A stretch of DNA of 41,689 nt from Entomohabitans teleogrylli (GCF_001484765.1 NZ_KQ947386.1:1027-42715); one strand, 5' to 3'. Shown: positions 19,507 to 30,685, counted from the stretch's first letter. Notes: generated by a model from the letters alone, not told the origin. Numbers and translations: made by a program.

Positions 19507-20850
19507 TTATCCTTCCTGCTCGATGCGGGTCAACACCTCACGCAGTACCGGACCATACTCATATTTTCCGGGACAGACATAGGTACACAGCGCCAGATCT
19601 TCTTCATCCAGCTCCAGACAGCCCAGCGCCTGAGCGCTGTCGGTATCACCGGCCAGCAGATCGCGCAATAACATCGTGGGCAGAATATCGAGCGGCATCA
19701 CTCTCTCGTAATTGCCGATTGGCACCATGGCGCGCTCCCCGCCGTTGGTATCCGTAGAGAAGTTAAACAGTTTATGTTTCAGGAAATGGCCGACAGTGGT
19801 GCGGGTGACGGAGAATTTCTCGGCCCCTGGCATCACCCAGCCCAGCAGCTCTTTGTCGCGCCCCTCTTTCAGCGCTGTCACCTGCAGGTGGAAACGCCCG
19901 AGATAAGCATGGGGACCCGCGGCGCAAGTGCCGCTCAATACCGAACCGGAAATCACCCGGTTTTCCCCTTCAAGAAGCTCGCCGGCAGTCAGCGCTTCCA
20001 GCGATGCGCCGATACGGGTACGGATCAGGCGTGGATTTTTAACCTGCGGCCCGCCCAGCGCGACAACACGGTCGGTACACAGAATCCCTTCGACAAACAA
20101 TTTGCCAATGGCGATAACATCCTGGTAATTGAGATGCCACACCCGTTTGCGCGGCCCCACCGGCTCCAGAAAATGGATATGGGTACCGACAAGCCCGGCC
20201 GGATGCGGACCGGCAAATTCATTGAACGCCACCTGGCGAATCGGATGGCCTCCGAGCTTACCGCCGCCGGCCTGACAAACGTGAACTTTACCTTCGGTGA
20301 GACGCGTCAGCACCGTTAACCCGGCATCGAACATGGCGCGCCGGGCGGCGATGATCGGCTGCGGATCGGCGGCCAGCGGATTGGTATCCATGGCATTGAC
20401 GAAAATAGCCGCCGGGCGGGAACCTGGCGCCGGCGCTTTACTGAACGGCCGCGTGCGCAGCGCTGTCCACAAGCCAGAAGAAATCAGTTGCTGCTCGACA
20501 ACTTCGGCGGACAGCGTCGCCAGCGATTCAGGAGCATGGCGGGGAAATGTTTCCTGGTCATCGCCTTCAACGGCGATAACCACCGACTGCAGCACCCGCC
20601 GCTCGCCGCGGTTGATCTCCGCCACTCGCCCGCTGGCGGGCGCGGTGTAAATGACCCCAGGGTTCTTTTTATCTTCAAATAGCGCCTGCCCTTTACGAAC
20701 CAGGTCGCCTTCGCGAACCAGCATCGAGGGGCGCATACCCACGTATTCCTCACCCAGTAAGGCTACGCGATCAATGCCAGGCCCATCCTCGATATGCTGC
20801 GCGGGCACGCCAGATATTGGCAAATCCAGCCCTTTCTTTATTTTGATCAT
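19507..20850 (-). CDS. nqrA: Na+-NQR subunit A
   Basis: A 447-residue cytosolic subunit associated with ubiquinone binding in the sodium-pumping NADH:quinone oxidoreductase. The start [20 protein letters not shown] and internal landmarks ([63 protein letters not shown]) align with Vibrio NqrA along the full length. It is the promoter-proximal gene of nqrABCDEF-M, and its ribosome site is weak. Together the operon couples NADH oxidation to Na+ export. Confidence 0.97.
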   Translation of the reverse strand: MIKIKKGLDLPISGVPAQHIEDGPGIDRVALLGEEYVGMRPSMLVREGDLVRKGQALFEDKKNPGVIYTAPASGRVAEINRGERRVLQSVVIAVEGDDQETFPRHAPESLATLSAEVVEQQLISSGLWTALRTRPFSKAPAPGSRPAAIFVNAMDTNPLAADPQPIIAARRAMFDAGLTVLTRLTEGKVHVCQAGGGKLGGHPIRQVAFNEFAGPHPAGLVGTHIHFLEPVGPRKRVWHLNYQDVIAIGKLFVEGILCTDRVVALGGPQVKNPRLIRTRIGASLEALTAGELLEGENRVISGSVLSGTCAAGPHAYLGRFHLQVTALKEGRDKELLGWVMPGAEKFSVTRTTVGHFLKHKLFNFSTDTNGGERAMVPIGNYERVMPLDILPTMLLRDLLAGDTDSAQALGCLELDEEDLALCTYVCPGKYEYGPVLREVLTRIEQEG

Positions 20851-21318
20851 AAGGTTAGCACATTAAAAATTAGCATCATTAACGCCGGTCACTGTCGCAC
20901 CGGCACGCGAGAAGATGAGCTGCTTGAGTTCACGGGAAGAAAGGCATGGCGTTCATTACATGGACTGATGGTCGCGCCCCGTAACACTTGCTCACAAAAT
21001 TACGAAGGATAAGCGTCCTTTCCTGAAATTTTCCGCAGATCATCATCGGCCGGTAGTGTAGCATTATCGGCCGCCGGACGGGATATATCCGACAAATTCA
21101 TCCGCGTTTCTGAGAACAGCCCCGCACTTTCGGAAACGTCGCCGTGTCAAGCGGTGTATAAAGAGTAAATGTAGTCTGTTTTATGCACTATTCACTTGCG
21201 AAAATTAACAGCGATGCTAATGTGAGCGCATCGATCCAGACTAATCTTATTGTAGGTTGCAGGGTCTCTATTTTTCGCCGTTCTGGCATTGTTACAGATT
21301 TATCAAGGATCAAGCAGT
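20851..21318. promoter_or_regulatory. Divergent nqrA-yafK control region
   Basis: This gap of about 470 bases has no convincing gene. On the minus strand an extended -10 (TGC-TACACT, 21063-21055) could start nqr transcription, although I see no good -35. An inverted pair GCCGGT/ACCGGC at 20884-20904 could fold in the nqr leader RNA. ATCGGCCG occurs twice near 21045-21071, flanking that -10. The yafK side ends with AAGGA before its ATG. Confidence 0.4.
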
Positions 21319-22071
21319 ATGCGTAAAATCGCACTCCTTATTGCGATGCTTTTGATGCCGTGCCTGTCATTTGCCAGCCTGCTGAATGGAGGCAGTGTCA
21401 GCAGTTCGCCCTCAGTCAGCCCACAATTGAAACAACAGTTAATGGGCTCACCGGTTTATATTCAAATATTCAAAGAAGAACGTACCCTTGAGTTATTTGT
21501 AAAGGTCGGTGAACAATACCAATTACTCGACAGCTACCGGATTTGCAATTATTCCGGCGGGCTGGGGCCCAAGCGCCGCCAGGGCGACTTTAAAAGTCCG
21601 GAAGGCTTCTACAGCGTGGATCGCAGCCAGCTGAAACCTGATAGCCGCTACTATAAAGCGATCAATATCGGTTTCCCGAACGACTACGATCGCCAGCACG
21701 GCTATGAAGGTAAATACCTGATGATCCACGGCGCCTGCGTCTCAGTCGGCTGCTATGCCATGACCGATGCCGGTATTGATGAGATTTTCCAGTTTGTCAC
21801 TGGCGCGCTGGTGTTCGGCCAGCCGCGGGTCCATGTCAGCATCTATCCGTTCCGCATGACTGACGCCAATATGGCGCGCCACAAGTACTCTTATTTTATC
21901 GATTTCTGGAAGCAACTTAAGCCGGGATACGATTACTTTGTCCAGCACCGCCAGCCGCCTGCGGTATCGGTTGTGAATGGCAGTTACGTCGTCAATAAGC
22001 CTGGCAGCAGCGGAGGTTTCCTCCAGTCGCCGCAACTGGCGTCAAACTACACGCTCTCCGAGACAAAATAA
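21319..22071 (+). CDS. dpaA: YafK/DpaA, YkuD-fold peptidoglycan-lipoprotein amidase
   Basis: A 250-residue exported protein of the L,D-transpeptidase (YkuD) family. The E. coli orthologue YafK (LdtF/DpaA) detaches Braun's lipoprotein from peptidoglycan. The signal peptide is [20 protein letters not shown]. The catalytic motif is [12 protein letters not shown], with His137 and Cys145. The ATG at 21319 follows AAGGATC; the longer frame from 21289 would mask the signal peptide. The 3' end overlaps convergent yafJ by 30 bases. Confidence 0.94.
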   Translation: MRKIALLIAMLLMPCLSFASLLNGGSVSSSPSVSPQLKQQLMGSPVYIQIFKEERTLELFVKVGEQYQLLDSYRICNYSGGLGPKRRQGDFKSPEGFYSVDRSQLKPDSRYYKAINIGFPNDYDRQHGYEGKYLMIHGACVSVGCYAMTDAGIDEIFQFVTGALVFGQPRVHVSIYPFRMTDANMARHKYSYFIDFWKQLKPGYDYFVQHRQPPAVSVVNGSYVVNKPGSSGGFLQSPQLASNYTLSETK

Positions 22072-22809
22072 CGCCCACTCGCCCGGCATGATTTTGTTCC
22101 AGCTCTCATTGCCGGTCAGCGGTTGAGTGGCGATAACCGAAACCACATCATTCGGCGTGGTTTCGGTCTGAAAATCAATTTCCACATCTCTGTCGAGTAG
22201 TTTCGCCACCCCGAACGGTGCCCGCCGCGTAATCCAGTACAGATTTGTCGAGCAAAACGCCATCACATAGCGGCCATCCGACAGCAGCATGTTAAACACC
22301 CCTTTGTTTCTCAGTTCGCCCGCCAGCGCCGCGATATAACGGAATACGCCCGTCATGTTGCCCGGCGTACGCGGGTAGCGCTGATTGAGCTGGTGCAACA
22401 GCCAGCAAAATGCAAACTCACTGTCGGTTTCGCCGACCGGACGAAAACGACCGGTATCAAGCGATTTATACCCTTTCAATTGCCCGTTATGGGCGTAGGT
22501 CCAGTTCCGCCCCCACAATTCGCGGGTAAAAGGATGGGTATTTTCCAGCGCCACCTCGCCGCGGTTAGCCTGGCGAATATGCGCGACTACCGAACATGAC
22601 TTGATCGGGTAATCCTGGACTAGTCGGGCGATCGGTGAATTGAAACTGGGCTGCGGATCTTTAAACGTCCGGCACCCTTTGCCTTCGTAAAACGTGATCC
22701 CCCAGCCGTCTTTATGGGGACCGGTTCCTCCCCCCCGCTGTACCAGCCCTGTAAAACTAAAGCAGATATCGGTAGGCACATTGGCGCTCATCCCAAGCAG
22801 TTCACACAT
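22042..22809 (-). CDS. yafJ: YafJ, class II glutamine amidotransferase-like protein
   Basis: A 255-residue protein with an N-terminal-nucleophile amidotransferase fold. Starting at ATG 22809, the initiator Met is followed by Cys2 ([19 protein letters not shown]), the expected catalytic residue after Met removal. Substrate-loop motifs [24 protein letters not shown] and [12 protein letters not shown] are all present. No synthase domain is fused, so the physiological acceptor is unknown. It follows gmhA by 78 bases on the same strand, as in E. coli. Confidence 0.94.
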   Translation of the reverse strand: MCELLGMSANVPTDICFSFTGLVQRGGGTGPHKDGWGITFYEGKGCRTFKDPQPSFNSPIARLVQDYPIKSCSVVAHIRQANRGEVALENTHPFTRELWGRNWTYAHNGQLKGYKSLDTGRFRPVGETDSEFAFCWLLHQLNQRYPRTPGNMTGVFRYIAALAGELRNKGVFNMLLSDGRYVMAFCSTNLYWITRRAPFGVAKLLDRDVEIDFQTETTPNDVVSVIATQPLTGNESWNKIMPGEWALFCLGERVV

Positions 22810-22887
22810 TTTTACCTCCGCAATGTGGCTGGCATCAGACGTTATCAGGGGGCACGAGGATGCCTGGCGGCATCCCCGGAAGAACAA

Positions 22888-23472
22888 TCAGGCCGCTTTC
22901 GCCATCTCTTTTTCGATAAGCATGATCAGAATGTGGATCACTTTAATATGGATCTCCTGAATCCGATCGGCGTAACCAAAATGCGGCACCCGGATTTCAA
23001 CATCGGCGCTGCCGGCCATCTTCCCGCCATCTTTACCCGTCAGGGTAATCACCTTCATGCCTTTAGCGCGAGCAGCCTCAATGGCTTTGATGACGTTGCC
23101 GGAGTTGCCGGACGTGGAAATCCCCAGCAGCACATCACCTTCGCGTCCTACTGATTCGACATAGCGGGAAAAGACGTATTCATAGCCAAAGTCATTACTG
23201 ACACAGGACAGGTGGCTCACATCAGAAATAGCAATCGCCGGGTAGCCCGGACGGTTTTCGCGATAGCGCCCGGTTAACTCCTCGGCGAAATGCATCGCGT
23301 CACAGTGGGAGCCGCCGTTACCGCAGGAAAGCACTTTGCCGCCGGCCTTGAAACTATCAGCCAGCAGAACCGCCGCGCGCTGAACAGCGTGAATATTAGC
23401 GTCATCTTTCAGGAAGTTAGCCAGCGTTTCTGCGGCTTCATTCAGTTCACTACGAATCAAGTCCTGGTACAT
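22888..23472 (-). CDS. gmhA: Sedoheptulose-7-phosphate isomerase
   Basis: A 194-residue cytosolic SIS-domain enzyme that converts sedoheptulose 7-phosphate to D-glycero-D-manno-heptose 7-phosphate, the first step to the heptoses of the LPS inner core. Motifs: [35 protein letters not shown] (SIS phosphate loop), and [19 protein letters not shown] near the C-terminus. The ATG at 23472 gives the conserved [17 protein letters not shown] beginning; an earlier ATG at 23490 is open but atypical. It is divergent from fadE. Synonym lpcA. Confidence 0.97.
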   Translation of the reverse strand: MYQDLIRSELNEAAETLANFLKDDANIHAVQRAAVLLADSFKAGGKVLSCGNGGSHCDAMHFAEELTGRYRENRPGYPAIAISDVSHLSCVSNDFGYEYVFSRYVESVGREGDVLLGISTSGNSGNVIKAIEAARAKGMKVITLTGKDGGKMAGSADVEIRVPHFGYADRIQEIHIKVIHILIMLIEKEMAKAA

Positions 23473-23663
23473 GAGGATATCCTTCAGCATTTAGGCAATA
23501 GACGTCAGGCAGTGTACCGGATCGTGAATAAAGCGAGAAGCATTCTGCCGACGAATCCTGGCGACGATTTCGCGTTCAGAACATTAACTCTGTGAGCCAG
23601 GTTGTAATTATTTTGTAAATACATTGCTAAAAGAAATGACATCCACTACAACCATATCATCAC

Positions 23664-23680
23664 AAGTGGTCAGACCTCAT
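23664..23680 (+). promoter_or_regulatory. FadR-type operator upstream of fadE
   Basis: AAGTGGTCAGACCTCAT contains the TGGT-N2-GACC core of FadR sites and lies 23 bases before the fadE start. E. coli fadE is a FadR-repressed gene with a very similar sequence at this position. Long-chain acyl-CoA would relieve repression. Confidence 0.65.
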
Positions 23681-23702
23681 ACAAGTCAGGGAGCTTTTCT
23701 TT

Positions 23703-26159
23703 ATGATGATTCTGAGTCTTATTGCAACCGTTGTTCTGCTCGGCGCGCTGTTCTATCACCGGGTCAATTTACTTTTCAGCAGCCTGATTTTACTGGCGTG
23801 GACGGCGCTGTTGGGCGTCACGGGTATCTGGTCGGTTTGGGTCCTGTTGCCGCTGGCGATCATTCTGCTGCCCTTCAACCTGACGTCGATGCGTAAATCG
23901 CTGATCTCTACACCGGTTTTCCGCGGTTTCAGAAAAGTGATGCCGCCAATGTCGCGTACCGAAAAAGAAGCCATTGATGCCGGCACCACCTGGTGGGAAG
24001 GCGATCTGTTCCGCGGCACGCCGGACTGGCAGAAGCTGCATAACTATCCGCAACCGCGACTCACCGCCGAAGAACAGGCGTTCCTCGACGGCCCGGTGGA
24101 AGAAGCCTGCCGGATGGCCAACGATTTCCAGATAACCCATGAACTGGCCGATCTGCCGCCAGAGCTGTGGGATTACCTGAAAGAGCATCGCTTCTTTGCG
24201 ATGATCATCAAGAAAGAGTACGGCGGCCTGGAGTTTTCCGCCTATGCTCAGGCCCGGGTACTGCAAAAACTGTCCGGAGTTTCCGGGATCCTTGCTATCA
24301 CCGTTGGGGTTCCAAACTCACTGGGCCCGGGGGAACTGCTCCAGCATTACGGTACCGATGAGCAGAAGAACCACTATCTGCCGCGCCTGGCCCGCGGCCA
24401 GGAGATTCCCTGTTTCGCGCTGACCAGCCCGGAAGCCGGCTCCGACGCCGGGGCTATCCCGGACATCGGCGTGGTGTGCATGGGCGAATGGCAGGGCGAG
24501 CAGGTACTCGGCATGCGCCTGACCTGGAACAAGCGCTATATCACGCTGGCTCCTATCGCCACTGTACTGGGTCTGGCGTTTAAACTGTACGACCCGGAAC
24601 ACCTGCTGGGCGATGATGAAGAGCCGGGGATCACCTGTGCGCTGATCCCTACCAGCACGCCGGGCGTGGAGATCGGTACCCGCCACTTCCCGCTTAACGT
24701 GCCTTTCCAGAACGGTCCGACCCGCGGCGAGGATATCTTCGTTCCTATTGATTACATTATCGGCGGGCCGAAAATGGCCGGTCAGGGCTGGCGGATGCTG
24801 GTGGAATGTCTGTCGGTAGGCCGCGGTATTACCCTGCCCTCCAACGCCACTGGCGGCCTGAAGAGCGTGGCGCTGGCCACCGGCGCCTATGCCCATATCC
24901 GCCGTCAGTTCAAAATCTCTATCGGTAAAATGGAAGGGATCGAAGAGCCGCTGGCGCGCATTGCCGGTAACGCCTATGTAATGGACGCCGCTGCCTCATT
25001 GATCACCTACGGCATTATGCAGGGTGAAAAGCCGGCGGTGCTGTCGGCGATTGTTAAATATCACTGTACCCACCGCGGCCAGCGCGCCATTATCGACGCG
25101 ATGGATATCACCGGCGGTAAAGGGATTATGCTCGGAAACGGTAACTTCCTGGCCCGCGCCTACCAGGGTGCGCCTATCGCCATCACCGTTGAAGGCGCCA
25201 ATATTCTGACGCGCAGTATGATGATCTTCGGCCAGGGCGCTATCCGCTGCCATCCATATGTGCTGGAAGAGATGGCCGCGGCGCAGAATAACGATGCCGA
25301 CGCCTTCGATAAGCTGTTGTTCCGCCATATCGGCCACGTCGGCAGCAATAAAATGCGCAGCCTGTGGCTGGGGCTGACCCACGGTCGCACCAGCGCCGCG
25401 CCGACCCGGGACGCGACCCGTCGCTACTACCAGCAGATGAACCGGCTGAGCGCCAACCTCGCGCTGCTGTCTGATGTCGCTATGGCGGTGCTGGGCGGTA
25501 GTCTGAAGCGTCGGGAACGAATCTCCGCACGCCTCGGCGATATTCTCAGCCAGCTGTATCTGGCGTCCGCGGTACTGAAACGCTATGAAGACGAAGGGCG
25601 TAATGAAGCGGATCTGCCGCTGGTTCACTGGGGCGTTCAGGACGCGCTCCACCAGGCCGAGCAGGCAATTGACGATCTGTTGCGTAACTTCCCGAACCGT
25701 TTTGTGGCCGCCGCGCTGCGGGTAGTGATTTTCCCCACCGGTCGTTACCACAAAGCGCCGTCGGATAAGCTGGATCATCAACTGGCGAAGATTCTGCAGA
25801 TTCCTTCCGCCACCCGTACCCGCATCGGTCGCGGTCAGTACCTGACGCCGAGCGACCACAACCCGGCCGGCCTGCTGGAGGCAGCGCTGCAGGATGTGAT
25901 GGCCGCCGAGCCGATTCATCAGCGCCTGTGTAAAGCGCTGGGTAAAAACCTGCCGTTCACCCGCCTCGACGAACTGGCGAAGCAGGCACTGGCAGACGGG
26001 CAGATTAATCAGGATGAAGCGGCGATTCTGACCCGGGCGGAAACCAGCCGCCTGCGCAGTATCAATGTCGATGAGTTTGAGGCCGATGCGCTGGCGACCC
26101 AACCGGTAAAGCCATCAAAAAAGACGCCGCAAAAAGTCACCAGTGTTGAAGCGGCCTAA
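23703..26159 (+). CDS. fadE: Acyl-CoA dehydrogenase FadE
   Basis: An 818-residue flavoenzyme that performs the first oxidation of fatty-acid beta-oxidation. Two N-terminal hydrophobic segments ([20 protein letters not shown] and the [15 protein letters not shown] region) tether it to the inner membrane. The acyl-CoA dehydrogenase core starts near residue 80 and includes [18 protein letters not shown] (flavin/substrate), [12 protein letters not shown] and [12 protein letters not shown]. The long C-terminal domain, after about residue 560, is characteristic of FadE rather than the ordinary 380-residue family. It matches E. coli FadE throughout. Confidence 0.98.
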   Translation: MMILSLIATVVLLGALFYHRVNLLFSSLILLAWTALLGVTGIWSVWVLLPLAIILLPFNLTSMRKSLISTPVFRGFRKVMPPMSRTEKEAIDAGTTWWEGDLFRGTPDWQKLHNYPQPRLTAEEQAFLDGPVEEACRMANDFQITHELADLPPELWDYLKEHRFFAMIIKKEYGGLEFSAYAQARVLQKLSGVSGILAITVGVPNSLGPGELLQHYGTDEQKNHYLPRLARGQEIPCFALTSPEAGSDAGAIPDIGVVCMGEWQGEQVLGMRLTWNKRYITLAPIATVLGLAFKLYDPEHLLGDDEEPGITCALIPTSTPGVEIGTRHFPLNVPFQNGPTRGEDIFVPIDYIIGGPKMAGQGWRMLVECLSVGRGITLPSNATGGLKSVALATGAYAHIRRQFKISIGKMEGIEEPLARIAGNAYVMDAAASLITYGIMQGEKPAVLSAIVKYHCTHRGQRAIIDAMDITGGKGIMLGNGNFLARAYQGAPIAITVEGANILTRSMMIFGQGAIRCHPYVLEEMAAAQNNDADAFDKLLFRHIGHVGSNKMRSLWLGLTHGRTSAAPTRDATRRYYQQMNRLSANLALLSDVAMAVLGGSLKRRERISARLGDILSQLYLASAVLKRYEDEGRNEADLPLVHWGVQDALHQAEQAIDDLLRNFPNRFVAAALRVVIFPTGRYHKAPSDKLDHQLAKILQIPSATRTRIGRGQYLTPSDHNPAGLLEAALQDVMAAEPIHQRLCKALGKNLPFTRLDELAKQALADGQINQDEAAILTRAETSRLRSINVDEFEADALATQPVKPSKKTPQKVTSVEAA

Positions 26160-26176
26160 ACGCCGCGTTAGATAGC

Positions 26177-26202
26177 AAAGGCTCCTTCGGGAGCCTTTTT
26201 TA
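26177..26202 (+). terminator. Convergent terminator between fadE and ivy
   Basis: AAGGCTCC-TTCG-GGAGCCTT has a UUCG tetraloop and a following T run, 20 bases after fadE. It lies just before the stop of convergent ivy and can serve both strands. Confidence 0.85.
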
Positions 26203-26211
26203 CGCTTACTG

Positions 26212-26658
26212 TTACTGATAGTTAAACGCATCCGGATGGTTTCCCAGACTACCGCTCAGTGCGGCAAACAACACCGTTTTACCGTCAATAGACAGTTCAT
26301 CGCTGATATTTAACCACTGTAACGTCTCACTGCCTTTTTCATCATTCACAGTAGAGAAAACACCGGACAGCGTTTTGTCCTGCGGCGAATAGATCACCGC
26401 CATGCGTTCGCTGCCGCAATCGTGAGGTTTACAGGACTGTAAAACCTGGTACTCCTTGCCGTCTATCTTCACGGCCCTGGCAGGAGTACTGGTCGCCCCC
26501 TGCGTCACCCACGCAGGCAGAGAATGCCCTTTCACCATAGTTGCAAAAGCGCCCTTTGTAGCGCTGTCGCTTGCCAGAGAGTAAATCGTCAGCTCATCCT
26601 GCGCCTGGACGGCAAACGCCGCCATCATCAGTAACCCCATCACTGACATCTTCTTCAT
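26212..26658 (-). CDS. ivy: Periplasmic C-type lysozyme inhibitor Ivy
   Basis: A 148-residue exported protein that inhibits C-type lysozymes. It has a signal peptide (MKKMSVMGLLMMAAFAVQA, cut before QDELTIYSLA). The inhibitory loop CKPHDCGS is intact; its His inserts into the lysozyme active site and its two cysteines form a disulfide. The C-terminus FAALSGSLGNHPDAFNYQ matches the family. An AGGAGA ribosome site supports the ATG at 26658. Confidence 0.95.
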   Translation of the reverse strand: MKKMSVMGLLMMAAFAVQAQDELTIYSLASDSATKGAFATMVKGHSLPAWVTQGATSTPARAVKIDGKEYQVLQSCKPHDCGSERMAVIYSPQDKTLSGVFSTVNDEKGSETLQWLNISDELSIDGKTVLFAALSGSLGNHPDAFNYQ

Positions 26659-26838
26659 GGTCTTCTCCTGTTATCCGGACCGTTCCGGAATCATTCACAA
26701 AACTAATATTTTATGTTGTGCCACGCTCTCCAGGAATGCAAATTTCCCCCTTCCATTGCTGCGCCGGCCTGCTGTAAAGCAACACAGCCATCAATGACGT
26801 GCTACAGTGTTCAAAATCTCTTGATGAGGAATTCAACG

Positions 26839-27606
26839 GTGTCTGGCCTTAAAATATCGCTTCTGCAACAGCCTCTGGTATGGATGGATGGCGCCGCCAA
26901 TTTGCGTCATTTTGATGTTCTGCTGGAAGAGATCCAGGACCGCGATCTGATTGTCCTGCCGGAAATGTTCACTACCGGATTCGCCATGGAGGCGGCGCAA
27001 TGCTCAATGGCGCAGGAAGAGGTGATAGCCTGGATGCAGGACAAAGCTGCGGCTTGCAAAGCGATGATCGCCGGCAGCGCCGCCCTGCAAACCGAGCGCG
27101 GCCCGGTCAACCGCTTTCTGCTGGCGCAACCAGACGGCCACGTGCATTTTTATGATAAACGCCACCTGTTCCGTATGGCCGACGAACATCACCACTACCA
27201 GGCCGGCGATCGGCGAATTGTGGTGGAATGGCGGGGCTGGCGCATTCTGCCGCTGGTGTGCTACGACCTGCGTTTTCCGGTGTGGTCGCGGTGTCGCAAT
27301 GATTATGATCTGGCGCTATATGTCGCCAACTGGCCAGCGCCGCGCTCACTACACTGGCAATCGCTACTGGTGGCCAGAGCGATAGAAAACCAGGCATGGG
27401 TCGCCGGATGCAACCGGGTAGGCACCGATGGCAATGGCCATCACTATCGCGGTGACAGCCGTATCATTAACCCACAAGGGGAAATTGTTGCCGAAGCGGC
27501 GCCGCATCAGGCGACCCGACTGGAGGCCGAGCTTTCCCTCAGCGCACTCCGGGAGTACCGGGAAAAATTCCCCGCCTGGCGCGATGCCGACTCATTTTCT
27601 TTGTGA
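26839..27606 (+). CDS. yafV: Omega-amidase YafV (nitrilase superfamily)
   Basis: A 255-residue cytosolic carbon-nitrogen hydrolase, known in E. coli as an omega-amidase active on alpha-ketoglutaramate-type substrates. The nitrilase triad is visible: Glu in LIVLPEMFTTGFAME, Lys in HFYDKRHLFRM and Cys in LPLVCYDLRFPVWSR. I prefer the GTG at 26839, preceded by GAGGA eight bases upstream and giving the conserved (M)SGLKISLLQQPLVWMDG start. A frame open from 26713 adds residues with no similarity. Confidence 0.93.
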   Translation: MSGLKISLLQQPLVWMDGAANLRHFDVLLEEIQDRDLIVLPEMFTTGFAMEAAQCSMAQEEVIAWMQDKAAACKAMIAGSAALQTERGPVNRFLLAQPDGHVHFYDKRHLFRMADEHHHYQAGDRRIVVEWRGWRILPLVCYDLRFPVWSRCRNDYDLALYVANWPAPRSLHWQSLLVARAIENQAWVAGCNRVGTDGNGHHYRGDSRIINPQGEIVAEAAPHQATRLEAELSLSALREYREKFPAWRDADSFSL

Positions 27607-27607
27607 A

Positions 27608-27643
27608 TTATTGCTCGCCGGCCGGAAAACGGCTGGCGCAATA
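27608..27643 (+). terminator. Imperfect hairpin after yafV
   Basis: ATTGCTCGCCGGCCG and CGGCTGGCGCAAT can pair with minor mismatches around GAAAA directly after the yafV stop. There is no T run, so it could be a weak terminator or an RNA-stabilising hairpin. Confidence 0.35.
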
Positions 27644-27666
27644 AAACTGACCCGCTCTGAAACGAC

Positions 27667-27698
27667 GAAAGCCTGAATCATTGCTGATTCAGGCTTTC
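27667..27698 (-). terminator. Hairpin between tRNA-Asp and yafV
   Basis: GAAAGCCTGAATCA-TTGC-TGATTCAGGCTTTC is a perfect 14-base stem eight bases beyond the tRNA 3' end. Its T tract is interrupted on both strands. The position suggests the end of the tRNA-Asp transcript. Confidence 0.6.
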
Positions 27699-27705
27699 TG
27701 AATAG

Positions 27706-27782
27706 TGGCGGAACGGACGGGACTCGAACCCGCGACCCCCTGCGTGACAGGCAGGTATTCTAACCGACTGAACTACCGCTCC
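27706..27782 (-). tRNA. aspV: tRNA-Asp(GUC)
   Basis: A 77-base minus-strand cloverleaf: acceptor GGAGCGG at 27782, anticodon GTC at 27748-27746 within CCTGCCTGTCACGCAGG, T-arm GGTTCGAGTCCC, discriminator G and encoded CCA. It sits downstream of dnaQ in the same direction, the position of E. coli aspV. Confidence 0.97.
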
Positions 27783-27917
27783 GCGTTGTGTTCCCCGCGA
27801 AGGGAACGAGGCGAATATTACGGATTGCGCCTCACAGCGTCAATGCTTTTTTCTCATAAACAGAATCAGTTGCTGTAAAAATCGACCAACTGGATTCTTT
27901 TCCATCAACCGGCACAA

Positions 27918-28652
27918 TCAGACGCGCCACATACAACTGCCGCCCTTCTTGTTCACCAGGTCGAGACGCTGCTCATGGGCCATTAATTCTTCATCGCTGG
28001 CGGTGATCACCCGCAGGCCGGAAGCGCGCCGGACAATGCGCTGAATAGCGTTTTCCTCCCCCGCCTTCTGCTGGACCTCCCCCTCCATCGCAAACGCCAT
28101 CGAGGTTTGCCCGCCGGTCATGGTCAGGTAAACATCCGCGAGGATCTGGGCATCGAGCAACGCCCCGTGCAGCGTTCGCTTACTGTTATCTATTTCATAG
28201 CGGGAACACAACGCATCCAGGCTATTACGTTTGCCCGGGAACATCCGGCGCGCCATTGCCAGACTGTCGGTGACCTTACAGAAGGTTTCGGTCTTCGGAA
28301 TATCCCGGTTGAGCATCCGGAATTCATAGTCCATAAAACCGATATCAAACGATGCGTTATGGATAACCAGCTCCGCGCCGCGAATGTACTCGATAAAATC
28401 ATCCACCACATCACCGAAGGTGGGCTTATCAAGCAGGAATTCATCGGCAATGCCGTGAACCATAAAAGCGTCCGGATCCACCAGCCGATCGGGTTTCAGA
28501 TAGACGTGGAAATTATTGCCCGTCAGGCGCCGGTTGATCACCTCGACGGCGCCGATTTCAATGATCCGGTGTCCTTCATAGTGGGCACCGATCTGGTTCA
28601 TACCGGTGGTTTCCGTATCAAGAACAATCTGTCGTGTAATTGCAGTGCTCAT
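27918..28652 (-). CDS. dnaQ: DNA polymerase III epsilon subunit (3'-5' proofreading exonuclease)
   Basis: A 244-residue replication fidelity subunit that binds the alpha polymerase and theta. The DEDDh exonuclease motifs are present: Exo[11 protein letters not shown] (Asp12, Glu14), Exo[15 protein letters not shown] and Exo[17 protein letters not shown]. The flexible linker and alpha-binding tail follow from about residue 185, ending [10 protein letters not shown]. It is divergent from rnhA, with only 52 bases between the start codons, as in E. coli. Confidence 0.98.
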   Translation of the reverse strand: MSTAITRQIVLDTETTGMNQIGAHYEGHRIIEIGAVEVINRRLTGNNFHVYLKPDRLVDPDAFMVHGIADEFLLDKPTFGDVVDDFIEYIRGAELVIHNASFDIGFMDYEFRMLNRDIPKTETFCKVTDSLAMARRMFPGKRNSLDALCSRYEIDNSKRTLHGALLDAQILADVYLTMTGGQTSMAFAMEGEVQQKAGEENAIQRIVRRASGLRVITASDEELMAHEQRLDLVNKKGGSCMWRV

Positions 28653-28704
28653 AGCGCTCGTTTATGTCAGACTTGAGGTTTTCATCACAGGAAGTCTACC
28701 AGAG

Positions 28705-29181
28705 ATGCGCAAACAGGTAGAAATTTTCACCGACGGTTCCTGTCTGGGTAACCCGGGACCCGGCGGCTATGGCGCCATTCTACGCTACAAACAACACGAA
28801 AAAACCTTCAGCGCGGGATACCGTCTGACCACCAATAACCGCATGGAGCTGATGGCGGCCATTGTCGCCCTTGAAGCCCTGCGCGAGCACTGCGATGTCG
28901 TCCTCAGTACGGATAGCCAGTACGTGCGCCAGGGCATTACTCAGTGGATTCATAACTGGAAGAAGCGCGGCTGGAAGACCGCTGAAAAAAAACCGGTGAA
29001 GAATGTCGATCTCTGGCAACGACTGGATGCTGCACTCAGCCAGCACCAGATTCGCTGGGAGTGGGTAAAAGGCCACGCCGGCCACCCGGAAAACGAACGC
29101 TGCGACGAACTGGCGCGCAGCGCGGCAACCCATCCTACTCAGGAGGACGAGGGTTATCTTCCTGAGGGAGCAACGCCTTAA
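28705..29181 (+). CDS. rnhA: Ribonuclease HI
   Basis: A 158-residue cytosolic enzyme that degrades RNA in RNA:DNA hybrids. Catalytic residues are visible in [18 protein letters not shown] (Asp10), [10 protein letters not shown] (Glu), [12 protein letters not shown] (Asp) and the C-terminal [10 protein letters not shown] (Asp). The basic protrusion [16 protein letters not shown] binds substrate. The ATG at 28705 is the conserved start; the longer frame to 28606 overlaps dnaQ. The C-terminal tail is a few residues longer than in E. coli and overlaps convergent yafS by 47 bases. Confidence 0.97.
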   Translation: MRKQVEIFTDGSCLGNPGPGGYGAILRYKQHEKTFSAGYRLTTNNRMELMAAIVALEALREHCDVVLSTDSQYVRQGITQWIHNWKKRGWKTAEKKPVKNVDLWQRLDAALSQHQIRWEWVKGHAGHPENERCDELARSAATHPTQEDEGYLPEGATP

Positions 29182-29896
29182 CCGGTTTACGGTACTGACG
29201 CGTAGCGCCAACCGCAGGCCTGAGCTGAGTTTTTTCCTTATGTTTTTTCATCGGGTTCAGCGTCAGCGGGATTGTACGCTTGCGGGCGACAATCATCTGA
29301 ACCGTACCCAGCGCCGGCAAGTGGGTACTCAGCAGACGCCCTCCCTGTCGGTGCCAGGGGAGCACCTGAAAACGCGCCTGGTGAAGTACTTCAAAATTGA
29401 GCAATGACAGCCAGTCCAGTTGGCGCATCAGGGTAAACATCCGGCAGTGATAAGGCGCCAGGCGGCGCAGGCCAGGCAGCACCTTCCCGGCCCCCAGCAG
29501 GCTCACCGGGTTAAAACCGCTAAGGATCAGCCAACCATCATCAATAAGTACTCTGTCGGCTTCGCGCAGGAGACGATGAGGATCCTGACACCATGGCAGA
29601 ACATGCGCCAGCAAACAGGCATCTACCGATTTAGCGGCAAAAGGCAGCGCCAGTGGACTGGCTCTGACTTGCAACTGCTCGCCGCTGGTCGCCACATTAA
29701 CCTGGTGCGCAATGGCGCATTCAGAAGTATCAATTTCAGCGCTGAGATGGCCAATCTTCAGTAAATGAAAACCGAACATTTTCGCCAGCCACGGCTGAAG
29801 TTGCCGTTCCAGCGATTCGCGGTAGTATTCTCCCCAGGGTAATTCAGCCCAGTGGTCGGGGGGAGTAAAAGAACGAGGTATCCTTGCCGGTTTCAT
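29135..29896 (-). CDS. yafS: YafS, predicted SAM-dependent methyltransferase
   Basis: A 253-residue protein of the class I methyltransferase fold. The SAM-binding start is less canonical than in most members ([10 protein letters not shown]..). The acidic and post-motif segments [20 protein letters not shown] and [19 protein letters not shown] are clear. It is divergent from gloB by 33 bases and convergent with rnhA. The C-terminal tail is basic, slightly longer than E. coli YafS, and reaches into rnhA. Substrate unknown. Confidence 0.88.
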   Translation of the reverse strand: MKPARIPRSFTPPDHWAELPWGEYYRESLERQLQPWLAKMFGFHLLKIGHLSAEIDTSECAIAHQVNVATSGEQLQVRASPLALPFAAKSVDACLLAHVLPWCQDPHRLLREADRVLIDDGWLILSGFNPVSLLGAGKVLPGLRRLAPYHCRMFTLMRQLDWLSLLNFEVLHQARFQVLPWHRQGGRLLSTHLPALGTVQMIVARKRTIPLTLNPMKKHKEKTQLRPAVGATRQYRKPVKALLPQEDNPRPPE

Positions 29897-29929
29897 TACA
29901 ACCTTCTATAACGCAACGAGAGGTGTTCT

Positions 29930-30685
29930 ATGAATCTTAACAGTATTCCCGCCTTCCAGGATAACTACATCTGGGTACTCAGCGACGATCAGGGAAAATG
30001 TCTGATTGTCGACCCCGGCGAGGCGGCCCCGGTTTTAGAGGCGATCAACACCCACGGCTGGCAGCCGCAGGCGATTCTTCTTACCCACCATCATCGAGAT
30101 CATACCGGCGGCGTTGGGGAAATTCTCAGCCATTTCCCGGCACTCACGGTCTACGGTCCCCGGGAGACCCGGGACAAAGGTGCGAATTATCTGGTAAACG
30201 ATGGCGATCGCTTGACCGTACTCGGCCTCGATTTCGCGGTGATAATGACGCCCGGTCACACTTTGGAACATATTTGCTACTTCAGTCACCCTTATCTTTT
30301 TTGTGGCGACACCATGTTCTCGGGCGGATGCGGGAGGCTGTTTGAAGGTACACCTGAGCAAATGTATGATTCTTTTCAGAGACTTAACATGTTGCCAGAA
30401 GATACATTAATTTGTTGCGCACATGAGTACACGCTAAGCAACATAAAGTTTGCATTAAGTATTCTTCCGGAAGATCGGCACTTACAGCAATATCTCCATA
30501 AAGTGAATGAGTTACGTACCAAAAATCATAAGACCTTACCTTCAACGCTGGCAACAGAAAGGCAAATAAATATTTTTTTACGAACTGATGATCCTGATTT
30601 AATTAAGGAAATTTCAAAAGAAACAAACTTGCAACAATCTGTGCAAAGATTTGCCTGGTTGCGGGCAAAGAAAGATCTATTCTGA
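29930..30685 (+). CDS. gloB: Hydroxyacylglutathione hydrolase (glyoxalase II)
   Basis: A 251-residue cytosolic metallo-beta-lactamase-fold enzyme that hydrolyses S-D-lactoylglutathione to D-lactate and glutathione, the second step of methylglyoxal detoxification. The binuclear metal motif [10 protein letters not shown] is intact, with further ligands in [23 protein letters not shown] and CAHEYT. The C-terminal glutathione-binding region [20 protein letters not shown] is present. The last third of the gene uses noticeably more AT-rich codons than the first. Confidence 0.97.
   Translation: MNLNSIPAFQDNYIWVLSDDQGKCLIVDPGEAAPVLEAINTHGWQPQAILLTHHHRDHTGGVGEILSHFPALTVYGPRETRDKGANYLVNDGDRLTVLGLDFAVIMTPGHTLEHICYFSHPYLFCGDTMFSGGCGRLFEGTPEQMYDSFQRLNMLPEDTLICCAHEYTLSNIKFALSILPEDRHLQQYLHKVNELRTKNHKTLPSTLATERQINIFLRTDDPDLIKEISKETNLQQSVQRFAWLRAKKDLF

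Noticed and set aside
24996..26102. 368-codon open frame antisense to fadE
   Set aside because: It lies wholly inside fadE, mirrors its codon pattern and resembles no family. It is a by-product of GC-rich codon use.
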